Positions 9,101-16,778 of a stretch of DNA of 16,778 bases are shown here, in pieces (the stretch's first letter is position 1; every line of letters starts with the position of its first letter). The position numbers were made by a program, and so were the translations under genes. The notes beneath the pieces are model-generated. The model was not told where the DNA came from. It ran no database searches and saw only the letters and a program-made list of their open reading frames with translations. The stretch comes from Monoraphidium neglectum (taxonomy: Eukaryota > Chlorophyta > Chlorophyceae > Sphaeropleales > Selenastraceae), in assembly GCF_000611645.1 (NCBI RefSeq), contig NW_014012529.1, positions 1-16,778 on the forward strand. The letters run 5' to 3'.

Positions 9101-10373
9101 CAACAGGGGTTTTGGATTGCTTGTACTACTCACGTCATTGACCTGCTGCATGGCTGCGTGATGGACCCAACCTTCATGCGTCCTCATATTTTCAGAGCCA
9201 TCACGCAGTCACTTTGAGATCAGCAATCTGTGCATGGCAGGTGTCATCGTCGCCAGGCCGTCACCGTGCGTCATCACCCGCAGGGCCGTCTGATGGGCCC
9301 CGCACGCCTCCGCGGCCTAGCGCCCAGGCATCGCTCTGCGGCCTCAGCCCATCTGCGGCGCGACTGCTTGCGAGCGCACTCCGCAGGGAGCAGCTTATAC
9401 AGCAGCAGGAGCAGCAGCAGCAACAGCAACAGCAGCAGCAGCAAGAGCCCCAGCAGGCGCAGGGGCCAGGCGCAGGTCAACATGTGCCAACATCAGCCGC
9501 TTGGCAGGCCGAGTTTTGGGGAGAAGACGCTGCCGCCGCATCTGATTTGCCAAATTGCAGCAGCCTTGACATGCAGCGGCGATTGGGTCTGTCCTCCCCT
9601 CCGCAGCTGCCGTTTGCAGCCGGATGGAACGCGAACAGCCCCGGGGAAGACACACCTGCATGCATCAGCCAATGCTTGCCAAGTGGGCGCGCAGCGGTAG
9701 GGACGCCGAGCCTGCAGCGTCAGAGTGACTTGGCTGCGAGCCCAGCCAGCTGCAGCGGCAGGAGCACCAGCGGCGGCACGGGCGGCCCAGCAAGCATCCA
9801 CCTGCACTTCCATGTGGGCCCCTCGAGCCCCGGGACCCCGCATGCTGTGCCGCTCTCGGGGGTTGATGTCATGGCGCCTGGAGGCGAGGTGCACAGAACA
9901 GTGGCCGCAGCCGAGAGGCTGTCTGCGGCACCTGCGGCAGCCTCGTCGAAGTTACAGGATCAGGAGACTGCTGCCATGGGGGCTGCTGGCGATGATCTGA
10001 TCGCGCCAGCAAGCAGCTGCAGCAACCGCAGCACGCAGTGGGCTCCGCCAGGGTTGCCACTGCTGTCACAGCAGCAGCCATTGTCAACGCCGCCGCCCCC
10101 GCCGCTCCAGCGCCAGCAGCAGCAGCAACAGCAGGATCTGTCTGCAAGTCTTTCGAGCCCTTGTAGCAGCTGGGGAGACTGGCAGCAAGCACACGGAGTG
10201 CCAATGGGACAACCACCCCTGCCCCCGCCGTTGCTCAGCACGAGCTCTCGGTGGCAGCCACAGCCACCATCTGAGGCACTGCTGCCAGCACACCTGCAAC
10301 TTCTGCTGCAGCAGCAGCAGCAGCAAATGCAACAGCTGCCCCTGCCCCAGCAGCAGCAGGCGCCACTGCCACC

Positions 10374-10409
<36 letters not shown>

Positions 10410-10589
10410 TTCCAGTGAACACCTGGGACAACGTCTAGCTAGCGCCGGCAAACTGGCCGGCAGCATGCAGGCCCCCGCTGTTCAGCAGGCTGCCGCCCCA
10501 CCGCCTTTGATGGGCGCAGAGGCAAGCTTTGCCTTTGAGCCCTTCCTTGCCCCCAAGCCATCAGCTGTCGAGCGGCAGCAGCAGGAGCC

Positions 10590-10630
<41 letters not shown>

Positions 10631-11226
10631 GGCAGCAGGACATCTTGCAGGAGTGCTTTATCCCATTGCTAGGTGCAGAGCTCGCTGTTCCTCCAGTGGC
10701 GTGCTGCGATGCCGCTTTGGAGCTGGCCTGCCCGGAGGCGAGCCAGCAGATGCCCGCACCCGCAGCACCGGCGACAGCTACTACCAGTCCTGCGGAGGCG
10801 GAGGGGGCGGTGGTGCCACAGCAGGCATCCGTAGCAGCGGTGGCAGCGGGGGCGTCAGCTGCAAGTCCCAAGGATGTGCAGGCGCTGTCGATTGGCGCAT
10901 CCCTGCCTGGCAGCAGCTCTGCAGCGCGGCGCAGCGCCCCAGTCCCAAACAGCCTGTCTAGACCTGTTGTGTGTGAACCCCTGGAAGAGGCCGGCTCCTT
11001 GAACACAGTGGCAGACTCCAGCAGCCTGGTGCCCAGCAGTCAGGGCAGCGGAGCCGGCTGGGCCCCTACCATCATCCAGAATTGGGTTGATACTCAGCGC
11101 TGTACGGGGCGCGAATCTGGGAGGATGTGCGGGCCGTTTGAGGCTCACATGGAGCAGCAGCAGCCGCCGTGGCAGTTTCTGCCAGAGGAGCAGGAGCAGC
11201 AGCAGGCGGGAGCGAATCAGGGGTGT

Positions 11227-11257
<31 letters not shown>

Positions 11258-11274
11258 AACACCAGCAGCAACAC

Positions 11275-11306
<32 letters not shown>

Positions 11307-11649
11307 GCAGCAGCAGAAGCAGGCTGAGCAAGAGGTGCAACGGCAACCAAAGCAGCAGCAGCCGCAGGACTGGCAGGAACACTCCCAGGAGGCGCAGCAG
11401 CACAAGGGGCAGTGTGCAGCATGTGTCAATCACGTAATGCTGGTGCCCCTGTCAACCAACGTGCGGTCAGGCCCGAACCCCTCCAACCCATCATTCGCGG
11501 CTACTACTGCCAGGCCAATCCAGGAGGGAGCAGGGGAGGCGTTGTCACCTACCCCACACTGTGCAAGTTGCTCGCAGGAGCAGGTGCTGCTGCCCTCACC
11601 ATGCCAGCAGCAGCAACAGCAGGTGGCAAACGAATTGCGGTGTTCGCTC

Positions 11650-11725
<76 letters not shown>

Positions 11726-11752
11726 TGGATAACAATCAGCGGTGTTGGCAGG

Positions 11753-11821
<69 letters not shown>

Positions 11822-14800
11822 TGGCGGCGCAGCGCGCAGTGTTTGAGGAGGAACAGCGCCACCTGCTGGCTCGGGCCGGGGCAGCGGAGCAGCGTGCTGC
11901 TGATGCGGAGAGGTGGGCCGCATCCCTTGTGGCCGAGAGGCATGCCGCCGGAGTGCTTTTGCAGCAGGTGAGCGCTCGGGTTGCTGACATAACCACTGGG
12001 TGGGCCGCTGCTTGCGGTATCTGTACTGCAAGATCAGGGGCTGGGGAGCCCCCTGTGCCAGGAGGGTATCTGCCGGGTGCCTCGTCACCCTCCCTGCCCT
12101 CACCTGCCCCTTTCCCGGCTGGTTGGCCTGGCTTACGGGGCCTCGCTGTCAATTCGATAACGTTCCAGCTTCACGCACTTCCCCCCAACCGTGCGTGGTC
12201 CCCGTTGTGACCATACGCAGGCTCAGGAGCAGCACTGGGCGCTGGAGGTGACGCGCCGCCGCCAAGCAGCCGCCGGCGCGCTCAGCAACGTGGCTCTGAG
12301 CCGCCGGCTGCTGCTGCGCTGGCACGATGCCGCCTGGCAGCGCCGTGAATGGCGGGTGGAGGAGGCGCGCCTGGCGCGCCTCGGCGAGGTGTGCCTGGCG
12401 CGCTGGGCACTGCGGCGGCTGCGAGAGGCCGCAGCGCAGCAGCGGGCGCTGAGCGTGCTCATGCTGCGCCGGCGCCTGGGGCTGCAGAGAGGCGTGCTGT
12501 ATGCCTGGCGCCGCAGGGTGGCAGAGCGAAGGTGCGTGCGGGGCTTTTGCTACTAACGCGTGTTCGTTGGAAGCTGGGCTGCACAGTGCAGGCTGAGTGC
12601 ACAACCTGGCTTGAGGGGTTGACCAAACGCTGCAGTCGCTGACTGCTACAGTAACTCCCCATCACAGCGCAAGCAAGCCAACAATGCCGAGTAATCTCCT
12701 CTCACACACCCACTGCGTCATCCTTTAGTGCCACAAGGCAGGCAGGAAAGCATGCGGAGGCAGCTTGGCGCTCGCGCCTCTGCCGGCGTTCGTTGCTGAG
12801 CTGGCGCTTCTACACCAGCCACGCGTGGCAGCTGCGGGGCCTAGGGGCGGCGTCAAGCTCGTCGTCAGCATCCGAGGGCGGCGATGCAAGGGCCGCCCCT
12901 CTGCCTCGCACGCCAGAGGTGCGCCGCTCACCTTCCAGCAGCCTCGCGGCGCGGCAGCGGAACGCGTGGGCAGGCCAGCCTGGCGCCGCAGCGACGCGCG
13001 AGGTGGAGCGGCCTGCAGAAGCAGTGCCTGCGGCGCTGCCCTGGGTGCCACTGGAGGTCCAGCAGACGTTCCAGGGGCTGCAGCGCGCCCACAGGCTGCG
13101 CCGGCGGCACCTGCTGCGACACGCATTGGCTGGCTGGGCAGCTGCACGCAAGGCTGCCGAGCGGGAGGAGAGCTGCATGCGGCGTGCTTCGCGGCGGAGC
13201 AGCAGGGCGTTGCTGCTGCGGACGCTGCGCGCTTGGCGAGCGGGGCACGGCGGCCTGGCAGCTGGCGCGGCTTTCGGTGTTGAGCAGGCGGCCGCCAGCA
13301 GTGGCAAGGCCAGCGGCACTGCACACGCTCGGGCCGCACTCGCGCTGGGAGTGCCGGTACATATGGCACTGCCAACATTCTCAGGCAGGCAATCAGCAGT
13401 AGCAGAAGCAACTGCTGCAGGAGAAGCAGCAGCAGCTGCAGCAGCAGTAGCAGCAGAAGCAGAAGCAGCAGCAGTGGACGCTGGCCGAGGGCGACCTTGC
13501 GAAGGCGAGGGCGGCCCTCGGTCAGGGCCGGTATCGGCGGCGCTAGCGCCGCTGCGGGCCCTGCTCGAGGTGCAGCTGCCCCGGCTGGCGGCACGGCGCC
13601 TGCGCCGCCAGGCATTCCTTGCGTGGTGCGTTGGAGGACGGTTTGCGCATCGAGGCATGCAGCGCGCCGGCCGCCTTGTCGGCCCGCCCGTTGGCAGGCT
13701 TGCCGGCAGCGCCCCTGCCGACTGTTGGCATGTGTCACAAAGTCATTGTTTCTTGTGACTGCAATTACCTCCGCCACACTGTCCACTACCCGCGCAACCT
13801 CAACCTGACCAGGCAAGCCGCCACACGCCAAGCGGCACGCCGAGATCGCCAACTGCTGCGCCTGCGCGCGCGGCAGGATGCACGCCTGCTACGCGCAGGG
13901 CTGGCCGGAATGGCTGCCCACGTGGCGCACAGGCGGGACGAGCGCGTTGCAGCGGCGGCGGCCGCGCGCCACCACGCGCGCGCCTGCTTGCGCCGCGTGG
14001 TCACTGCATGGCGCCGCCAGGTGGCTGCTGGCACGGCTCTGCGGCAGCTGTCAATGCAGGACACGCGGAGGCGCATCGCCAGCGCCGTGGAAACATGGCG
14101 GCTCACAGCGGCAAAGAGCGCGCGGCTCCGTATGGCTGAGGAGCGAGCAGAAGCGGTGCTGCAACGCCGGCGCCTGCGGGCGGCGCGAGGCGTGCTTGCT
14201 GCCTGGCGCCTGCGTGTGGCACAAGCGCAGGGCAAGGCCGCGCAGGTGCGGGCGGCCGAGGTGCTGCGGCGCTGCGAGGGAGCAGAGGAGCGGGCAGCAG
14301 AGCTGGCAATCGAGCTGGCGGCTGCTGAGGAGCGGCACGCCGAGTGGGCCGTAGCACGGGAGGCTCGGCCAAAGGTGTGCGGGGCAATTTCAGCATCACC
14401 GCTTGTCGGGAGGTGTGACCCCTGCATCTTCACCATGCCTTTCAAGAGAAATGTGCATGAGTGCCGCAATCAACTCTTTAAACTCTGAACTCTGAAACTC
14501 TGAACTCTGAAAACAGGCCCGTCCCGCGTCCCCTCCACTGCGCCCCAATAACCCCAGGCGGCGTCCTGTGTGCATCAGCCCGCTGCCGGCGTCGACACGA
14601 CCCACGCCTGGGAGCCCGCCGAGGCGCTGCGCAAAGCCGAGGCGCGGGCCTTGGCCGCTCAAAACGACCTGCAGCGCGAGCGGGAGCAGGCCCGTGAGCT
14701 GTTCGCGCGGCTGCACGCGGCGGAGGAGCGCGCTGGCGCGCAGGCACGGCGCCTGGCGGAGCTTGGAGGGGTGGAGCAGGGGCTGTCAGAGGCGCTCTCG

Positions 14801-15100
14801 CGAGCCCGCCTCCTGGAGGGGCGCCTCGCGGCGGCGGAGGCTGAACTGGCCCGCAGCCAAGCCCAGGCCGCGGCCGCCGACGAGGCGCGCGCGGCCGCAG
14901 CGGCAGGGGCGCGTGCGGCGGCCGCGGCGGCGGCGGCCGCAAGGCGCGCAGACCTGGCGGCGGCGCAGCGGGCGGTGGCGGCGGAGCGGCGCGGGGCACT
15001 GCTGCGGGACGAGCTGCAGGCGGAGCGGGATGCGGCGCGCCGCACCCGCGCCAAGGCAGAGCTTCTGGAGCGACAGCTGGGGCAGGCTTCGGAGGGGCAG

Positions 15101-15140
<40 letters not shown>

Positions 15141-15682
15141 GGGACCTTGAAGTCGATGTTGGCACCGCTGGCACCATCCTTCGGGGCAGCTTCCCTGCAG
15201 ATGCGCCCATTTCCCTACAGCGCGACCGCGCTGAGCTGCAGCTCCAAGCAGGCGACGCCAGGCAGCAGGCGGCGAGGGGCATGGTGCCAGGCGCACTACG
15301 CAAGCACAGCAGCCCGCCCATGCACACGCGGAAGCGGTGTGAGGCGTCGGACAGCTGCCGCTTTGGCCAGCGCGACGCAGGCGCAGCGGGCAGCTGCTGC
15401 AGCAGCGAAAGGGGTGGCATGGTTTGGCGCGCTGGAATCTGTGGCCCCCCGTGCCGCGCGCTGACTCGTCCTGTTGTCCTTGACCCGCAGCAGACGGGTT
15501 GCAGCGGCCAGTCGGACGCAGGCGACGGCTCCGCGTCGACCGGGCCGTTGGTGTCACCCGCGATGGGTGGGGAGGGCCAGCTGTCGTCTGTGGCCGACCT
15601 GGTCGACTGTGCCAGGGAGCTCCTCTGCTCATTGAGGGAGCTAGGCGACGAGGGGGACATATTGTGTCCCCCTACAGTATAG
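6103..15682 (+). CDS. Giant LRR, poly-Q, SFI1-repeat and coiled-coil protein, probable centrin/basal-body scaffold
   Basis: Twelve exons (6103-6287, 6416-6617, 6788-6985, 7189-7347, 7562-7699, 7875-8032, 8339-9080, 9241-11967, 12221-12531, 12729-13625, 13813-14374, 14558-15682) join in frame to about 2,467 residues. All introns are GTGNG-AG. In order: leucine-rich repeats with a cap (about 72-165, including VVYLSSNSLRSLE and VLTLEGNPLAQLPNYR), helical/coiled segments (170-375), a Gly/Ser-rich region (to about 600), a Gln-rich region (about 649-1454), and about eleven SFI1-like repeats centred on W1537, 1565, 1599, 1632, 1743, 1776, 1906, M1939, W1972, 2001 and 2037. A coiled coil follows (about 2050-2270), then a Cys-containing tail. 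SFI1 repeats bind centrin in yeast and animals, and N-terminal LRRs occur in centriole proteins such as LRRCC1/VFL1 and CEP97. A basal-body or centrin-fibre role is inference. The start codon and the exon 8 acceptor (9241 or 9196) are uncertain. Confidence 0.82.
8057..8083 (+). repeat. Interstitial telomere-type repeats (TTTAGGG)
   Basis: Within intron 6 of the giant gene (8033-8338) lie TTTAGGG, TTTCGGGG, TTTAGGG and TAGGG back to back. TTTAGGG is the plant and common green-algal telomere unit. Four degenerate units are more than expected by chance in GC-rich DNA and suggest an inserted or repaired telomeric fragment. Confidence 0.7.
9012..9041 (+). repeat. (GGC/GGT)10 glycine tract
   Basis: Ten consecutive glycine codons, eight GGC and two GGT, lie in exon 7 of the giant gene. 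A second short glycine run lies at about 8596-8616. Both belong to the low-complexity Gly/Ser-rich region. Confidence 0.85.
9400..9444 (+). repeat. CAG/CAA poly-glutamine tract
   Basis: Fifteen codons, fourteen glutamine and one glutamate, with four of the glutamines written CAA. This is the first of the glutamine tracts in exon 8. Confidence 0.85.
10375..10407 (+). repeat. (CAG)11 tract
   Basis: Eleven uninterrupted CAG codons in exon 8. Smaller interrupted CAG clusters precede it near 10109-10135 and 10305-10365. Confidence 0.85.
10591..10629 (+). repeat. CAG poly-glutamine tract (13 codons)
   Basis: Ten CAG codons, one CAA and two further CAG encode 13 glutamines in exon 8. An Arg codon and two more Gln codons follow. 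Confidence 0.85.
11230..11319 (+). repeat. Interrupted CAG tract with His and Lys codons
   Basis: Thirty codons, mostly CAG, are interrupted by CAT/CAC (His) and AAG (Lys). Single-base changes from CAG explain every interruption except the paired CAA codons, so this looks like an older, decaying expansion beside the pure tracts downstream. Confidence 0.8.
11653..11724 (+). repeat. Uninterrupted (CAG)24 tract
   Basis: Twenty-four perfect CAG codons encode residues about 1399-1422 of the giant protein. No CAA interruption is present. Such a tract forms hairpins and is expected to vary in length between strains. Confidence 0.9.
11755..11820 (+). repeat. (CAG)21-CAA tract
   Basis: Twenty-one CAG codons and a final CAA encode 22 glutamines (about residues 1433-1454). 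Only 30 bases separate it from the (CAG)24 tract. A charged helical segment follows directly (LAAQRAVFEEEQRHLLARAG). Confidence 0.9.
13396..13473 (+). repeat. GCA-frame repeat encoding a poly-alanine segment
   Basis: A degenerate GCA/CAG repeat in exon 10 is read in the GCA frame and gives alanine-rich sequence with Glu and Val interruptions. The same DNA read as CAG would meet a TAG. It lies in the spacer between the SFI1 repeats at W1776 and W1906. Confidence 0.8.
14481..14510 (+). repeat. Two tandem 15-bp units (AACTCTGAACTCTGA)
   Basis: The 15-base unit is itself a 7+8 duplication of AACTCTG(A) and is repeated exactly twice in intron 11 of the giant gene. A degenerate copy (AACTCTTTA) lies just upstream at about 14472. 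The origin is unknown. Confidence 0.85.
15098..15136 (+). repeat. CAG tract in the C-terminal coiled-coil exon
   Basis: CAG-CAG-CAC followed by ten CAG codons encodes a second glutamine-rich site of the giant protein (about residues 2273-2286). It marks the end of the long Ala/Arg/Glu coiled coil. Confidence 0.85.
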
Positions 15683-15958
15683 GAGTGGGCTGGCGGGACC
15701 TCTGCACCTGCAAGTATGCGGCTGGTTGCAACGCCGGTGCCACAGCAGGCCGACGCCCCTGGGGAGCTGCAGTTGCTGCAGCACCAGATCTCAGGGTGAC
15801 ACATATCGCCCTGCAAAACGGAGCACTTGCCTCTGCTGAGCCTGTACTCAATGGACATACTGGCTGCAGCCAATACATGTGTTTGGGACTTGGCATGGTT
15901 CTAGATGTTGATCGAGCACGTCTGTGCTGCAGGAAACTGGGCAGGGACGTGCTGCAGG

Positions 15959-16012
15959 AGCACACATGCACGCACACACCATCCACACTCACACACGCAC
16001 ACGCGCGCGCCC
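15959..16012. repeat. Degenerate (CA)n/(CG)n alternating tract
   Basis: About 50 bases alternate mainly purine and pyrimidine (CA units with short CG runs at the end) in the presumed 3'UTR of the giant gene. Such tracts can adopt Z-DNA. A function here is not shown. Confidence 0.7.
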
Positions 16013-16489
16013 CCTGATCGCAACGTACATCACCGCCCCGCATCTCAATTCATGCGTGGTGTTGTGGCTGACGCAGCGCAACATTGGTGTGGTTGTGATG
16101 GTGAACCATCTTGACAAGTGGAGCCGAGCACTGCACGCGGTGTTGCGAGCTGATGTTGCAGGCGTAATGCCTATGCTTCAACTGCCCCTGAGCCCCACGC
16201 TGCAGTGGCAGGTTCAGCTGGGCCATGGTCAGGCGGGTATCATCAGCAAGCAGGGCAAGCAACATGTGAAGATCATATTGATGTCATGCGTCCCTCTCGC
16301 TGCCAGTTGCAACATGAGGGCCAAGTGCGCCAGTCCACAAAAACCTTCGCTCGGCCCCACCGCACAGGCTGTCACGCCGAGGTAACACAGGGACGCGCTT
16401 TCTGATTTTGCTTTGCTTTGTTCCAGTAATCTAGGCCAGCTAGACTCCCCCTGTCACTGTGACCAACCGATTGAAAACAACAACAGGGG

Positions 16490-16494
16490 TTACA
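16490..16494 (-). promoter_or_regulatory. TGTAA poly(A) signal candidate for a convergent gene
   Basis: TGTAA on the - strand in a gene-free stretch suggests a transcript arriving from the right of the window. I see no coding exon for it between 16495 and 16778. Confidence 0.3.
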
Positions 16495-16778
16495 CACAAA
16501 CTACAGTAGCCGCCCAGTGCTGACGGCAGCTAACTCAACACGAAAGCAAGCCAAAATAAAGCTGCAGACATACAAACGGTGCAATGAGGGTGCACGGCAC
16601 ACACCCAGGAGACATGCCTGGCCCTGGGCCCTAGGGCCTCTCCAGGTCACAGGTGGGCCGCAGGTCTGACCGCCTGCGGCGACGGTAACGCGGTATCCGC
16701 GCCCCCGTCCCCCTGTCGGCGCCCTATATTACCAACGGCATAACCGTGCAGGGGTGTGACTGTGCAGCGCGACTTTTA

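Larger units (their letters stand above)
15683..16778. other. 3' flank of the giant gene, no convincing gene
   Basis: The long open frames here (for example 15924-16385 on +) are rich in His, Thr and Cys, carry no recognisable domain and begin in a CA-repeat. They are probably chance frames in 3'UTR. No TGTAA was found on the + strand. An AATAAA at 16555-16560 is one possible alternative. A TGTAA on the - strand at 16494-16490 suggests that a convergent gene from beyond the right edge ends here. Confidence 0.5.

Noticed and set aside
9400..11820. Repeat array considered as CRISPR or satellite DNA
   Set aside because: The units are simple CAG trinucleotides inside an open reading frame with no spacer pattern, in an intron-containing nuclear genome.
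9869..12152. Many long - strand frames opposite the giant gene, with poly-Leu, poly-Ala or poly-Cys runs
   Set aside because: They are the complement of the CAG tracts (CTG, GCT and TGC readings) and end where the tracts end. The + strand frame carries the spliced, domain-bearing protein.
12725..13852. A 375-codon - strand frame opposite the SFI1 repeats
   Set aside because: Long antisense frames are common opposite GC-rich coding DNA. This one crosses an intron of the + strand gene and has no recognisable domain.
14478..15873. Two - strand frames of about 384 and 404 codons opposite the C-terminal coiled coil
   Set aside because: Their Pro/Ala/Arg- and Ser/Arg/Cys-rich composition is the mirror of the + strand Ala/Arg/Glu codons, and they run through the 15-bp intron repeat or the 3'UTR.
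15924..16385. Open frame of 153 codons after the giant gene
   Set aside because: It starts in a CA-repeat (His/Thr run) in a probable 3'UTR, shows no domain or suitable splice sites, and has mixed codon use unlike the neighbouring genes.

Overview
The window looks like nuclear DNA of a green alga (Chlorophyta) from a lineage that builds cilia. It is GC-rich. The genes are split by many short GT-AG introns (about 115-306 bases), and all 21 coding introns placed here start with GTGNG. TGTAA-type poly(A) signals follow stop codons, plant-type TTTAGGG units sit in an intron, and uninterrupted CAG tracts are frequent. The genus cannot be named from this sequence. Exon joins were placed by hand from splice signals, reading phase and protein family, and no transcript was available.

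Layout. (1) 35-94, + strand: last exon of a gene entering from the left, followed by about 450 bases of probable 3'UTR. (2) 1243-2090, - strand: a three-exon gene for a 159-residue protein recognisable as TMEM218, a small membrane protein of the ciliary transition zone. (3) 2454-5700, - strand: a nine-exon gene for a 534-residue Beclin-1/ATG6, the autophagy subunit of the class III PI3-kinase complex. (4) 6103-15682, + strand, divergent from ATG6: a twelve-exon gene for a protein of about 2,467 residues with N-terminal leucine-rich repeats, helical segments, Gly/Ser-rich and glutamine-rich low-complexity regions, about eleven SFI1-like centrin-binding repeats and a C-terminal coiled coil. (5) 15683-16778: 3' flanking sequence without a convincing gene, possibly including the 3' end of a convergent gene lying to the right.

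Functional themes. TMEM218 belongs to the ciliary gate. The giant LRR/SFI1-repeat protein is probably a basal-body or centrin-fibre scaffold. ATG6, between them, is a housekeeping autophagy gene. Nothing shows that the three are co-regulated, but two cilium/centriole-type genes lie within 14 kb. The most unusual item is the giant protein, whose combination of LRR cap, long glutamine-rich segment, SFI1 repeats and coiled coil matches no protein I can name. All eleven of its exon joins keep the frame.
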